Positions 1-11,510 of a stretch of 64,000 bases of DNA are shown here, in pieces; positions within the stretch are counted from its first letter, which is position 1; every line of letters begins with the position of its first letter. The notes beneath the pieces were generated by a model. It was not told the origin of the DNA. It did no database searches and worked only from the letters and a program-made list of their open reading frames with translations. The DNA comes from Artemia franciscana (taxonomy: Eukaryota > Arthropoda > Branchiopoda > Anostraca > Artemiidae), in assembly GCF_032884065.1 (NCBI RefSeq), contig NW_027063627.1:1698284-1762283 (forward strand), read 5' to 3'. The position numbers and the translations under genes were made by a program.

Positions 1-1700
1 AAGAAATCATTTGCATAAGTAAACAAACCGCTATTACGTAGCAACCAAAGAAATCATGATTTGGCAGGGCGCCCCCTGGGGGTTTTTGCCTTCACCCTTA
101 AGTTTTAAGCATATCAATCGAAGAAAATGCACTTTCTGTTATGTAACAAACACCTGTGTCTTTTAGGAAGCATTCTCTATAACGTAACAAGCACCCGCGT
201 CTTAAGGAAAATTAGCAACACCTGTGTCTCGAGGGGATGGCCGTTAAATTTCTTCATGATCGTAAATCATTAATGAAGAAAAGAGAAGTGGCTATGGTTC
301 CTGTGGAATAGATTGAACCGTCACTACTTGAACCCTAATGCATACATGCACCCGGGAAATCGTATTGTATATTCCCTCCCACCCAAATCCCCCAATTTTT
401 CTTCATCTAAAAGAAAAATCTTACATCCACAATCTTTCTTTTGAGTCTATTTTTAAATAATAGCTATGACTCATCATGCCAAGACTCTTTTACAAACGCA
501 GCTATCCCCCATTCCAGCAACTTTTATATAATGCAGTCTATTTTCATTTGTTTAAATATCTTCCGTCTCTTAAATATTAATAATAGTGGTCTCAGACCCT
601 GGGAACAACCTTAGGAAACTGCACTTTGCAGCTATGGTGCAAAAAACTGTTATTTTGATTTTCTTTGATGTTTAAAGATGAAATCGCATGGTATATACCC
701 TTCCTACTCAGCCCTCACCTATTTTTTTCGTTAAAAAAAACTCGTATTTTTCTGTTTTCATTCTGAGGTCAGTATCACTATATTTTTTAACGAGTACTTA
801 AAGACCATCATACTAAGAAAGCTCAAAAAGACTGATTATATTTTCTTTCTTTCCCTATCTAATTTTGAAGAATCTTTATCTTCCCCAAAATACCCATCAC
901 TAGGTTTATTAGGGGGCCTAGAGGGTTTGAGATGCTCAGAGACAGGCTGATGGAATAAATGCGGGGTGCATAAAAGGCTCGTAGAAAGACCGAGATAGTT
1001 TTTAGCATCCCCATTATTTTATTGACTTATACGGCATTTAAATTTTCTTTTGCCTCTATTTTAAAAAGTAATCATTGCTAGCTCCCCGTTCACAGGGCCG
1101 TATAAAAGCCCACCCAAAATGTTTGTCCGATTCGTCAAAACGTAACAAAAATGGTCATAAACAAATTTTTGATGTATTTTTGAAGTTTTTTTTACCCCTT
1201 CCACTATAAAAATCCTTTTGTAAAACCCAACCAAAAAAACCTGGATACGGTCCTGCCAGTTCACATCATTTTATTCACTTAATTGGATATTTTGATTCTT
1301 CTTTGTTTCAATTTGGAAAAATTACCAATATTTAGTCCTCCCAAGACCCGTAACGCAGTTATATGCACTTCTTCCACTTAATCTACTTTTTGATAGCAAC
1401 GCGTACTGCGGTCCCTCCTTGGCATAGAATTCCTCAAAATTGCAAAATATTTATATTTTACCGCTGCAGTTTCTCCCCTTCCTCCTTCCACATCATTTAT
1501 TCGTATAATATGAAGCTCTATTTTCTGAATTTTATTCATATAGAAGATTAAAGCAACAATTACTCTTTATTCTACTAAGAGACCTATCTAACCTGATACA
1601 ATTAAAAAGAAACCCTCACTCTCACGAGGACTGATTTTGCAAATCTCTTATTCAAATCTAAAATTGAATAATAATTATCCCCTTCCTTCAAGCACCACGA
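1..1700. repeat. Left arm of a giant inverted repeat
   Basis: This arm matches the reverse complement of 2874-4561 over its whole length. Position 1 pairs with about 4561. By eye the first 240 bases match at roughly 90%, with scattered substitutions and small indels, so it is an old inverted structure and not a read artefact. The arm may continue left of the window. It includes three short copies of a motif containing ACACCTGTGTCT between about 149 and 230. I see no recognisable protein in the arms; short open frames near 1363-1551 simply mirror those at 2988-3188. Confidence 0.9.
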
Positions 1701-2873
1701 TTTTTTATATGTGCGTTTTAATCCTCATTTTCTTCGCTAGGAGCTCTTTATCCTGAAGTTTTTATTTATTATCACCTGAAACAGGATCTCTTTGTTTGAT
1801 AATTCAAAATCTTCTTCTTGGACTGGAATTTCATTTTGGGTGAAAGCTCTGCTAGCATTGGGTATAAGCTGGGCTTCTATTTTCCTAATTTGGTGAGTTG
1901 CAATGTCCACAACACTCCCATCCTACTCTTTATCCTTTACCTCGTTATTTTTAGTTTCTTGGATAGAGGTTCAGTCTCATCTGTCTTTTCTTCTTCTATT
2001 TCACCATAATGAGTTCTATTGATCTCCTCTAAATCTGTGTGGCGAAAAATTTTGCCATCCAACTCAATTTGAAAATAAGCAACAAAGGGGTCTTCATTAC
2101 CCTTGGTATTAGCTTTGTTGGGCTCTCCAGAGAATTTATCCATTTGTAAAAGTATATTTGTTGAATGTTCACTGGTAAATTTAAAACTGAATTTAATTTT
2201 GGTCTTCCCAGAGCCTATGCAAGAGTAGATAATATGTAATGGACAATGTCCAAATTTTGAGGAATTCTAAGCTGATTAAAGTGAAAGCAGAGCAATTACG
2301 AGTGTTGCGAGGCTCTTAAGAACAGGAAATATCATTAATAAACTACATTTGATTTGAAAGAACGGTTAAAATCCAAAGTAGTAGGTAGATAGTATTGGGG
2401 GCTAGTGATATTTATTTTTAGAAAACGGCTAAATGAAATTAAATGATTACATATTATATAAAAATTATTTGGTGGGGGAGGGTAGTGTAGTCAATGTCCT
2501 AAATAATTTGTTATTTTTAGGCATCTAGGGGGTGCATTAGGCAATTCTTTTAAAGGTGAAATCAAGTGAAAGAAGCTAGCTTTGGGGTTATAATTGAATT
2601 TCAAAAACAGAGACAAAGCAACAAATAAAAATGTAATATTAAGTCACAAATCATAGAAGTCAAATGTCATATTGTCATGTTAACGGGAAGGGAAGCCATT
2701 TATTATTAATTGTTTAAATAGAGGCAAGTGAAAAATTAGAATTTCATACTAAATGAATAATGTGACGTGGAGGTGATGGGTCGAAATGGTCTCGGCATTT
2801 CAACGAGCAGGTGCTCGTCATCATTCCATCAGCCTGCCTGTAAGCCTCTCAAGTCCTCTGGGTTTCCTAAAAT
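1701..2873. other. Loop between the giant inverted-repeat arms
   Basis: Single-copy spacer of about 1.17 kb separating the two arms. It holds the broken coding-like stretch at 1738-2266 (minus strand). Near its right edge, 2795-2865 resembles 3565-3650 inside the right arm (both contain ATTCCATCAGCCTG), so part of the arm is locally duplicated. Confidence 0.7.
1738..2266 (-). pseudogene. Broken coding-like segment of unknown function in the palindrome loop
   Basis: On the minus strand, 2266-1941 is open for 108 codons. It is bounded upstream by an in-frame TAG that also forms an AG acceptor-like site, and ends at a possible AG/GTAAAG donor. It reads as real protein: a segment with SCIGSGKTKIKFSFKF, then FVAYFQIELDGKIF, an acidic run and a nuclear-localisation-like PLSKKLKI. 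Only 18 nt after the apparent donor, a second open stretch in another frame continues from DGSVVDIATHQIRKIEA to about 1738. That gap is too short for an intron, so a frameshift in a decayed gene fits better. I do not recognise the family. It could be the element's own protein or a captured host exon. Confidence 0.4.
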
Positions 2874-4561
2874 CGTGGTGCTTGAAGGAATGGGATAATT
2901 ATTATTCAATTTTATATTTGAAAAAAAGAGATTTTTAAAATCAGTCCTCGTGAGAGTGAGGGTTTCTTTTTAATTATATCAGCCCTCTTAGTAGGATAAA
3001 GAGTCTTCTATATGAAGAAAATTCAGAAAATAGAACTTCATATTATACGAATAAATGATGTAGAAGGAGGAAAGGGAGAAACTACAGTGGTGAAATATGA
3101 ATATTTTGCAATTTTGAGGAATTCTATGCCAAGGATGGAGTGCAGTACGCGTTGCTATCAAAAAGTAAATTAAGCGGAAGAAGTGCATATAACTGCGTTA
3201 CAGGTCTTGGGAGGACTAAATATTAGTAATTTTTCAAAATTGAGACAAAGAAAAATTAAAATATCCAATTAAGAGAATAAAATAATGTGAACTGGCAGGG
3301 CCGTATCCAGGTTTTTCTGGTTGGGTTATACAAAAGGATTTTTAGAGGGGAATGGGTAAAAAAAAAACTTCAAAAACATATCAAAAATTTGTTTATAACC
3401 ATTTTTGTTACGTTTTAACGAATCGGACAAACATTTTGGGTGGGCTTTTATGCGGCCCTATAAAAATCCGGGGAGCTAGCAATGATTACTTTTTAAAATA
3501 GAGGCAAAAGAAAATTTAAATGCCATATTAAGTCAATAAAATAATGGGGATGCTAAAAACTATCTTGGTCTTTCTACGAGCCTTTTATGCACCCGCATTT
3601 ATTCCATCAGCCTGTCTCTGAGCCTCTCAAACCCTCTAGGCCCCCTGATAAACCTAGTGATGGGTATTTTGGGGAAGATAAATATTCTTTAAAATTAGAT
3701 AGGGAAAGAAAGAAAATATAATCAGTCTTTTTGAGCTTTCTTAGTATGATAATTTTTAAGTACTCGTTAAAAAAATATAGTGATAATGACCTCAGCATGA
3801 AAACAGAAAAATATGAGTTTGTTAAACAAAAAAAATAGGTAAGGGCTGAGTAGGAAGGGTATATACCATACGATTTTATCTTTAAACATCAAAGAACATC
3901 AAAATAACAGTTTTTTCCACCATAGCTGCAAAGTGCAATTTCCTAAGGTTGTGCCCAGGGTCTGAGACCGCTATTATTAATATTTAAGAGACGAAAGATA
4001 TTTAAACAAATGAAAATATACTGTATTATATAAAAGCTGCTGGAGTGGGGGATAGCTGCTTTGGTGAGTAAAAGAGTCTTGAAATGATGAGCCATAGCTA
4101 TTATTTAAAAATAGACTCAAAAGAAAAATTGTGGATGTAAGAATTTTCTTTTAGATGAAGAAAAATTGGGGGGGATTTGGGTGGGAGGGAATATACAATA
4201 CGATTTCCCGGGTGCATGTCTGCATTAGGGTTCAAGTAGTGACGGCTCAATCTATTCCACGGGACCCATAGCCACCTCTCGTTTCTTCATTAATGATTCA
4301 CGATCAAGAAGAAATTTAACGGCGATCCCCTCTAGACGCAGGTGTTACTAATTTTCCTTAAGACACAGGTGCTTGTTACGTTATAGAGAATGTTTTCTAA
4401 AAGACACAGGCGTTTGTTACATAATAGAAAGTGCATGTTTTTCGATTTCTATGCTTAAAACTTAAGGGTGAAGGCAAAAACCCCCAGGGGCCCCCTGCCA
4501 AATCATGATTTCTTTGGTTGCTACGTAGTAGAGGTTTGTTTACTTATACAAATGATTTCTT
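2874..4561. repeat. Right arm of the giant inverted repeat
   Basis: Reverse-complement partner of 1-1700. Landmarks that pair: CAAGCACCACG near 1695 with CGTGGTGCTTG near 2875, and AAATCATGATTTCTTTGG near 4500 with the same motif reversed near 50-66. The palindrome centre is near 2281. Confidence 0.9.
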
Positions 4562-5028
4562 TCGATAATACGTAATAGGAGTTGTTAGGGTCCAGAGCCC
4601 CTGCAAAATCAAGATGCAAACGTAGACACTACATCATAGTTTATTTCACTGTTTAAAAAATATGCGAGGGAGGAAAAATTTTCAGGGGCCACAAATCAAG
4701 ATGCAAACGTAAGGGTTACATCATAGGGAGTTTTTTTCAAAACGTTTCAAGACCCTCTAAGACGTTTTTTAAGACATTTTTCTTTACCAATTCCCCCAAT
4801 AAATATGAAACGGAAATTCAATACTTTTTTCCACTTCGAAAGGCTCCATGGCCAGGGATACAAGAGGGATACAAAAAATACAATATAAGCAACAACCAAA
4901 AAAAGAGAGCAATAGCCAAATAACATATAAGATGAAAAAGAGAACATACCTGAGACCTGGGAGTCAAAGCGCAGAGAGGACAACCATACACTATGAAAAA
5001 CACTCAGGGGACATTGACTCCTCAGATG
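4562..5028. other. Spacer with a short direct duplication
   Basis: The phrase AATCAAGATGCAAACGTA occurs twice, near 4608 and 4695, in similar surroundings that both end in ACATCATAG. The rest is AT-rich. A hydrophobic open frame on the minus strand at 4747-4983 has no recognisable motif and is probably chance. Confidence 0.5.
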
Positions 5029-5322
5029 ATTAAATAAAAAACCAAGTTTTTTAACAGAAAGTAAGAAGCGACATTAAAACTTAAAACGAACAGAAATTAC
5101 TTCGTATGTGAAAGGGGCTGCTTCCTCATCAACGCCCCGCTCTTTACGTTAAAGTTTGACTCTTTCTCTTAACTCTACTTTTTAAAAATAGAAAACTTTA
5201 GCGTAAAGAGCAGGGCATTGATGAGGAAACAGCGCCATTCACATACGAAGTAATTTCTGTTCGTTTTAAGTTTTAATGTCAATCCTTACTTCCCGTTAAA
5301 AAACTTGTTTTTTTATTTAATT
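5029..5322. repeat. Long hairpin (foldback), about 125-bp arms
   Basis: The arms carry AAAGTAAGNAGCGACATTAAAACTTAAAACG and its complement around a short AT-rich loop near 5165-5195. By eye the arms match at about 90%. It is the counterpart of the perfect palindrome at 43737-44037. Confidence 0.85.
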
Positions 5323-6630
5323 TCTGAACATTTTTGAATCAATGTATGTTTCGATTTTGGCTCTCCGCAGACGAATAATTAAAACGAAATTTGCATATAT
5401 ATTTTTTTGGCTAAATGGCTTTCTCATAGTTTGATCAAACGATTTTGAGAAAAAGGAGTGGGAGAGGAGGCCTAGTTGCCCTCCAGTTTTTATGTTACTT
5501 AGAAAGGCAACTACAACTTTTAATTGTTTACGAATGTTTTTATTAGTAAAAGATATACGTAACTTATAAATTAGCTTACGTAACAAACTTCTGTATTCTC
5601 ATGTTTTTATTACGTATATGAGGGAGTTCACTCCCTCGTCAGTACCTCACTCTTTACACTAAAGCTTAGATTTTGTCCCAATTTCTTAAGAATGACCCCT
5701 GAATCACAAAAGCCATAGAATAAATAGTTGAAATTACTAAAAATACTTTAGCGTAAAGAGCGAGGTATGAGGAGGAGGTGAGCCCATCATATGCGTAATA
5801 ATCTCTGTTTGTATTAAGTGGTTTTAATTCTGCTCCTTACTTTCAGTTAAAAAAAAAACTTTTTCGTATTTTTTTTTCATTTTTTTTTAATAATGCTAGA
5901 AAACCCTGCGCTCCCTTCATGGAAATTTTCTTCCCCCATGATAAATTCCTCCAAGGAAAGTTCCCCTAACATATCCCCCTCTTTTAAACACCCCCCCACC
6001 CCGAAACCAAAAAATTCCCCTGAAAACGTCTGTACATTTCCAAATAACCATTACTATATGTAAGCACTGGTCAAAGTTTGTAACTTGTAGCCCCTCCCAC
6101 GGGGACCTTGGGGGAGTAAGTCGTCCCCAAAGACATAGTTATAAGGTTTTTCGACTACGCTGAATAAAATGGCTATCTCAGAATTTTGATCCAGTAACTT
6201 TGGGAAAATAATTAGCGTGGGAGGGGGCCTAGGGGCCCTCCAATTTTTTTGGTCACTGAAAAAGGGCACTAGAACTTTTCAAAAAAAAAACAAGCAAACG
6301 CGCATCCGTGATCTGCCTTCTGGCAAAAAATACAAAATTCCACATTTTTGTAGATAGGAGCTTGAAACTTCTACAGTAGAGTTCTCTGATGCGCTGAATC
6401 TGATGGTGTGATTTTTGTTAAGCATTTAACAAAAAGCATTTTTGCTTTTTAGGGGGTGTTTTCCCCTATTTTCTAAAATAAGGCAAATTTTCTCAGGCTC
6501 GTAACTTTTGATGGGTAAAATTGATTCTTTTGATGTAACTATTGTTATAAAAATTCCGTTTTTTAGAGTTTTGATTACTATTGAGCCAGGTCACTCCTTA
6601 CTATAGTTCGTTACCACGAACTGTTTGAAA
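5029..6630. mobile_element. R-family foldback repeat, copy a
   Basis: A long dispersed repeat, colinear with 43737-45449 and 50779-52502. In order it has a roughly 290-bp hairpin (5029-5322); a segment with GGCTCTCCGCAG; a second hairpin-forming stretch (5608-5805, arms containing CTCTTTACACTAAAGC and its partner); a block related to the 280-bp satellite unit (about 6060-6270); and a terminal block with CTCAGGCTCGTAACTTTTGA. It ends in the palindrome AGTTCGTTACCACGAACTGT at 6605-6624. No transposase is visible. Confidence 0.75.
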
Positions 6631-8205
6631 AAGAAAAGAAAAAAAGAAAACAATAAAAAAAACACACAAAATAAAACAAAAACGAAATGTTTGTCTGTTT
6701 GATTCTTTACTAAATGATCCTTAAAAATCCTTTTTAAAGTCCCAAATGAGTGGCATCTCTGTACTGAAGAAGGTAGTGAATTCCAGACCTGCTGAGAAGC
6801 AATGAGGGGATACAAATCTGATCGAATAGTAAGGGTAGGCAGAATACAGATATTATATGAAGAACGAAGGCCACTCATTTGAGTCAGTTGATAACTCAGT
6901 TGAGTCAGAAATAAACACAGGAATTTTTGAAGATATTTTTTTGGACGATTGCCGTGAAGCTGGTGAAAGACAAAAGAAGCACAAGAAATAATGTAAATAG
7001 ACTGTAGACTTAAGAGCGGTGTTGGTGAGGGACGGTTGGTGTTCATAACCAGACGCCTTGCTTAATTATGCATGACAGAAAGCGACCGCATTGTAGACGA
7101 AAAAGTATACATCCATTTAATGAGGCAATAAGAAACATATGACTGGACAAGGGAGAAAAAAAGAAGCTTCGGATCAGATCCAGGAAATGTGTGTCTAAGT
7201 TTTTGAATGACGCCCAAACTCTGTGAGACCTTAACCTTAATCACGGCTTTATGGTTTCTAAATGAAAGGTTTTCATCAAGCAGGATACCAAGAAACCGAA
7301 CCACCCGACTCTCTGGTCTACACAAGGATCCTTGTGACACCTGAAGGTGTGTAAGCTGAGGAAAAGCTATACCAATTTGAGAACAAATTAGAAAATATGA
7401 CTTAACAGCATTCAAGGCCAAGTAAATCGCATTAAACCATGAAATAGCTCTCTCAAATATTGCCACAAGTTTGGACTTGTTGTCACATTCCATATTCTCA
7501 AGGATTCCAAAGGTGGTGTCATCAGCAAAAGCAACCTGAAAATCTTCATTAGAAGTAGTATCGGAACACGATCGAGCATCAGGATGACACAGCTTGCAGC
7601 ACGCCTGAGGCTCGGTGTTTTTTTTTTGTTTTTTTTTACCGCCGAAGTCAGATCGTTAACATAAATCAGAAATAAAATGAGGCCAAGAACAGATCCCTGA
7701 GGGACGCCATAATATACTTCAGAAGGGCTCCGGAAGAGCGGATCAATGGAAATAAGCCTACCAAAAAATATGAATCGAACCAAGAAAAAGCGGTTGATCT
7801 TATACGCGATAGTTGATGAAATTCAAGAAAGCTGCGCAAGCATGCTCGGTAGAGAGACTCACTCGGAATCCAAACTGGAAATCATGCAAAAATGTTTTTT
7901 CATCCAGAAAACTAAGAAGCCTGGCTAGCATAGCCTTCTCAAAAATTTTGCTGAAAAAAGATAGGAGAAAAATCGGCCTATAGTTGGCAGGATTACTCCA
8001 AGAACCACCTTTATACAATAAGATAGCCTTAGCTCGCAGGAGATATTCAGGGAAAATTCTTTTCTCGAAATACAAATTGACAAGCTCAGTCAAAGGTGAC
8101 AGAATAGCTGGCAGAATGCCACGGAAAACCCTTGTAGGAATTTTGTCTGATCCTGAAGACGATGATCCTTTAAGAGTAACGGCATCATTGGCGCATCACT
8201 GAAAG
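6591..8205 (-). pseudogene. Decayed CR1/jockey-type LINE reverse transcriptase
   Basis: Reading down the minus strand, several frames together encode a non-LTR reverse transcriptase. At 8205-7800 there is SSSSGSDKIPTRVFRGILPA, then AILLYKGG, NYRPIFLLSFFSKIFEKAML and FQFGFR. At 7783-7412 there is GVPQGSVLGLILFLIYVNDL. At 7493-7062 there is FLGILLDENLSF and FFSLVQSYVSYC. At 7046-6591 there is LPTLTIRSDLYPLIASQQVW, a typical C-terminal tail. At least three frame changes separate these parts, and the catalytic YxDD motif is lost in the frameshifted stretch near 7500-7600. The 5' end is truncated near 8205, so no endonuclease is present. The last codons run into the terminal hairpin of R-family copy a. 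Confidence 0.85.
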
Positions 8206-8585
8206 CAAATTACATCACAAATATTCTCTTTTCCAGTTATTACAGCATTGAATTAAAAATACATATTACACTATTCAAATTTTACTTACTCAGTTTTATT
8301 TATTATGAAAAGAATTTTGATTTTTCAATTTTGTTTGTTCAATTAGAATTAAACCTTTAGGCTCCATATAGCATATTAAACGCTAAATGCATATTAAATG
8401 TGTTCACAATCTTGAGGCAATCAAATGTTTCTCTTTGTACTACAGAAACATTACATTCAGATGCCACTGCGTGTGTGGGCGATTCTGACGGATAACAAGT
8501 TGAGCGCAATTGATGAAATCAGGTTTTAACCCAGGTTTTAAGCCTGCTGTTGAAATAGGTTCTGATCATAACTGCAATTATATAA
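8206..8585. other. Unassigned AT-rich spacer
   Basis: Lies between the truncated LINE and the next R-type repeat. I see no convincing coding or RNA feature. Confidence 0.5.
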
Positions 8586-9310
8586 GAAAAGGAGCGACCC
8601 AGCTTAATAGTAACCGAAACTCCAAAAAAAGAAATTTCTGATACCAATTGATACATCAAAAGAATCAAATTCTTATGCATGATTTCAAATATTTATTTTT
8701 CATCAATTTTAGTCTTATTCATCACAAGTTACGAGCCTGAGAAAATTTGCCATATTTTTGAAAAAAGGATGAAACACCCCATAAAAGACATAGAATCCTA
8801 ATGAAAGTCACACCGTCAAATTTAGCGTATCAGAGAACCCTACTGTGGGGCTCATAGCTCATATCTGCAAAAATGTGGTATTTTTATTTTTTGCTAGAAG
8901 AAAGATCACGGATGCGTGTTCGTTTATTTTTTTTTGTTTTGATTATACCAACCCAGTGGTCCTAAAATATCGCTAGAGGGCTCATTTGAACTGACATTAA
9001 AAGTTCTACTGCCTTTTTTAAGTGACCGATGAATGGAGGGCAACTTGGCCCCCTCCCACACTCATTTTTTCCCAAAGTCACCGGGTCAAAATTTTGTTAT
9101 AGCCATTTTGTTCAGCATAGTCGAAAAGTATAATAGATAAGTCTTGAGGATGACTTAATCCCCCATAGTCCCCGGGGGAAGGGTTGCATGTTATGAACTT
9201 AGCCCATTGTTTACTTATAGTATTGGTTCTAGGGAATCATAGAGATATTTTCAGGGGGGATTTTTTTGTGTGGGAGGCTGGGGGTTACGGTATCAAGACC
9301 ATCAAAAATC
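8586..9310. mobile_element. R-family repeat, copy b (opposite orientation)
   Basis: Starts with AGGAGCGACCCAGCTTAATA, the reverse complement of the R terminal block, and runs through the GAGCCTGAGAAAATTTGCC block to the 280-bp-type unit at about 8990-9200. It faces copy a, so a LINE-containing loop is framed by inverted R sequences. Confidence 0.75.
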
Positions 9311-9469
9311 GTGATTGCATCTAATGCTACAACTTAGTAAAGAACGAACCATAGCCCACTATACCAGAAGTATAAAAACGTGTTTTGAAAAAAAATATTT
9401 ATCGAGAAAGTTTAGGCATTTGAATCTAATTCAAAAATGGTAATTCTTATTTCTATTTGATTTTTTCAG

Positions 9470-9534
9470 CATTACAAAAACACATTAATGAGAATTTCGA
9501 AAAAGAGCTTGGAGCCCATCGAACATTGCAGCAG
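9470..9534 (+). CDS. Exon-like segment of 65 nt, unknown gene
   Basis: TTTTTTCAG directly precedes 9470 and CAG/GTAAAT follows at 9535. The segment is open as LQKHINENFEKELGAHRTLQ plus Q after two leading bases, so it starts in phase 1 and ends in phase 0. The peptide is charged and helical, coiled-coil-like. I cannot name a protein and found no neighbouring exon on the plus strand that clearly joins it. It may be an exon of a gene extending beyond the repeats, or chance. Confidence 0.35.
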
Positions 9535-9980
9535 GTAAATAATGAAAGGTATACCATTGCAAATACCACGGTTGAAAACCACCTGACTAGAGTTCCTGTC
9601 TCCTATTCAAAAACCTTATAAACGTATGTTTTTACTTATGTCTCAGTACTGTGTTGTTTTTTTTTTCTCTGGCGCTACTATTGCAAACGAACTTAAATCC
9701 TTCTAAAAACTTATTTTATTTTATGACAATTTAAAATATTAGTGTAACTGTTTCATATCCACTGTGGATCTAAGCGTTTTCAAATGATAACAAACAAGGA
9801 TTGAGTATCAAAATAGGTTCCTTGAAAGAACCTCAAAACCTGTGAAGTGAACCTAACCGAAATTCAGAATTTGATAGAGTTGCAGAATTTCCCTAAAGTA
9901 ATGCAATCGATTCTAGCCTCTTAAGTCTTAACCAGCACTATTTAAATATATCAAGTCCCGTGCAAATATAAAACTTAAGT

Positions 9981-10115
9981 CCTGTGGTGGCGCAGTGGGT
10001 TTCACCTTAGCTTGGTAATACGGGACCCAGAGATCGAATCATGCTGCAGCAATGCATTGCAGGGCCGACGCAGGGCCTCAGTAGTCAAAAAGCGTCGTTA
10101 ATCTGATACAATACA
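9981..10115 (+). mobile_element. tRNA-derived SINE
   Basis: The head has an RNA polymerase III A box (TGGCGCAGTGG, 9988-9998) and a B box-like GATCGAATC (10032-10040) at the spacing found in tRNA genes. A body with CAGGGCCGACGCAGGGCCTC and GTTAATCTGATACAATAC follows. The sequence between the boxes does not fold into a good tRNA, so a SINE fits better than a functional tRNA gene. No second copy was noticed in the window. Confidence 0.7.
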
Positions 10116-10684
10116 AATGTAAAACTTAAAGAGTGGAAACTGGCACTAGTGTCAAAAATAAAAACGGTTAGTGCCATCTAGAGTTTTTTTCAAATTTTTC
10201 TAACCCAAAACTGCTGCAGTCCTGCCTTTTCAGGTTCTGATAACTGTGTGGTAGGGTAAATTAAGCCGAGCTCTTTCCTTAATAGTCATGCACAGCTTCA
10301 AAGTCAACTAGCCTACTTAACCCACCAAGCTTTTAACAAGCAGATCTAGGCCCACTTTTGTGCAGACTGGATTTTGACTTAAAATAATTCTTGAAAATAA
10401 TATATACTGATTAATTATTAGTTACATAGGAATTTCAGCCCTAATTCTATCTAATTTTCTTGTAATTTTGAAGAACATCTTAGAAGTCTCATAAACACCC
10501 CATTCTCTTGGTCTCATAATCAGGCTGGGTGTTCTAACGGAATGATCTAAAAGAGGGCCAAATAGTTTTCAGAGGATAGTAGCAAAGGGAAAAAGTTCAG
10601 TGCATGCTGTGAATAAAGTTATAGCACAATTCAATAGGTTTGAGGATACCCAGACAGAGTTTGCTAAAACTGCATTTGATTGTA
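10116..10684. other. No recognised feature
   Basis: AT-rich sequence without long open frames, tandem structure or matches to the other repeats in the window that I could see. Confidence 0.5.
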
Positions 10685-10999
10685 TTATTTTAATGGCTTT
10701 TCAGTATCTGCTCTTTTTACTTGCAAGTTATGTAGAACTTGGAATAATTTCAGTTTTTCGTGTATAAAAGAAGTTACTTGACTTGAAATATTTTTGACCG
10801 GCCCAGAATAGCTTCGGTCAGGGGAGCTGTAGGTGCCTAAGGATAATATTGTTCGTTCGGTAAAACCTGTAAGCAATTTCAGATTGCCATTAGAACTTGA
10901 ATTAATTTCCGCTCTGTCAATTAGTAAACTGGTTGACATGAATTCAAATGGAATGGTTGAATCAACATTATCAGATAAATGACCGTTTAAGCAAACCAT
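10685..10999 (-). CDS. Hypothetical 104-residue open frame
   Basis: Begins with a true ATG at 10999 immediately after an in-frame TAA, and runs to a TAA at the left end. The product starts MVCLNGHLSDNVDS and contains a serine-rich middle (SLGTYSSPDRSYSG) and a basic tail (LQVKRADTEKP). It has no signal peptide, membrane segment or recognised domain. Its composition is more protein-like than most frames here, but there is no supporting context. It could be a lone exon or chance. Confidence 0.22.
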   Translation of the reverse strand: MVCLNGHLSDNVDSTIPFEFMSTSLLIDRAEINSSSNGNLKLLTGFTERTILSLGTYSSPDRSYSGPVKNISSQVTSFIHEKLKLFQVLHNLQVKRADTEKPLK

Positions 11000-11340
11000 T
11001 TAATCTGATTTCTAATTTGACTAATAAAATTGATGATATTGTATTGAACTTTACTTGAAAGCATATAAAACATAAGCATAGTGTAACTGCCTGTATCATC
11101 ATATTCATGGGAATGAAAGCTTATATTGACTCCGTTTTTTGAGAGAACTTATGGCCATCTATTTTCCACTCCAAGAGCACCATGTCATTCCCACAGCATT
11201 TTGCCCCTCTCCTTTAGAGCTTAGATTTTTTTTTACTCCTAACTTTTTTTACTTATAATTTTTTTTAACTTTTGGGGGGGCTTAATACTTACATACTTGA
11301 AACAAAAGAGATTCACTTGTGATATTTTTGAAATACAAAA
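11000..11340. other. No recognised feature
   Basis: AT-rich spacer with T-rich runs near 11230-11275. Nothing supported on either strand. Confidence 0.5.
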
Positions 11341-11349
11341 TGAAACTGT

Positions 11350-11510
11350 GCAAATGTTTAACCCTAAGGCACTCTTGAGGATCAGTAACTCTTACTCAAT
11401 CGATTTCTATAGTATTGAGTGTTAGTTGTACAATAGTTTAAACCTAAGGCACTCTTGAGGATCAATGACCTCTTGTACAATCAATTTCTCTGACCTTGAG
11501 TGTGGGCATA
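11350..11510. repeat. Two-copy direct repeat, about 83-bp period
   Basis: CCTAAGGCACTCTTGAGGAT occurs near 11364 and 11446, each followed by a related stretch with CAAT-CAATTTCT or CGATTTCT and a TTGAGTGT ending. This is a local tandem duplication. Confidence 0.8.

Noticed and set aside
1..4561. Parvovirus-like genome with terminal hairpins
   Set aside because: The arms are far too long and no viral replication or capsid domain can be recognised in the loop.
1..4561. Assembly or chimeric-read palindrome
   Set aside because: The arms differ at about 10% of positions with indels, which an artefactual mirror would not show.
6054..6269. Repeated short frames beginning MPFFSDQKNWRAPRPPPT (also near 44753, 51850, 53484 and 56850)
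   Set aside because: They recur only because the R repeat recurs. The frame corresponds to the 280-bp unit and is broken in the satellite copies, so it is not evidence of a protein.
9981..10060. Functional tRNA gene
   Set aside because: A and B boxes are present but the arms do not pair into a cloverleaf and no anticodon loop is evident.
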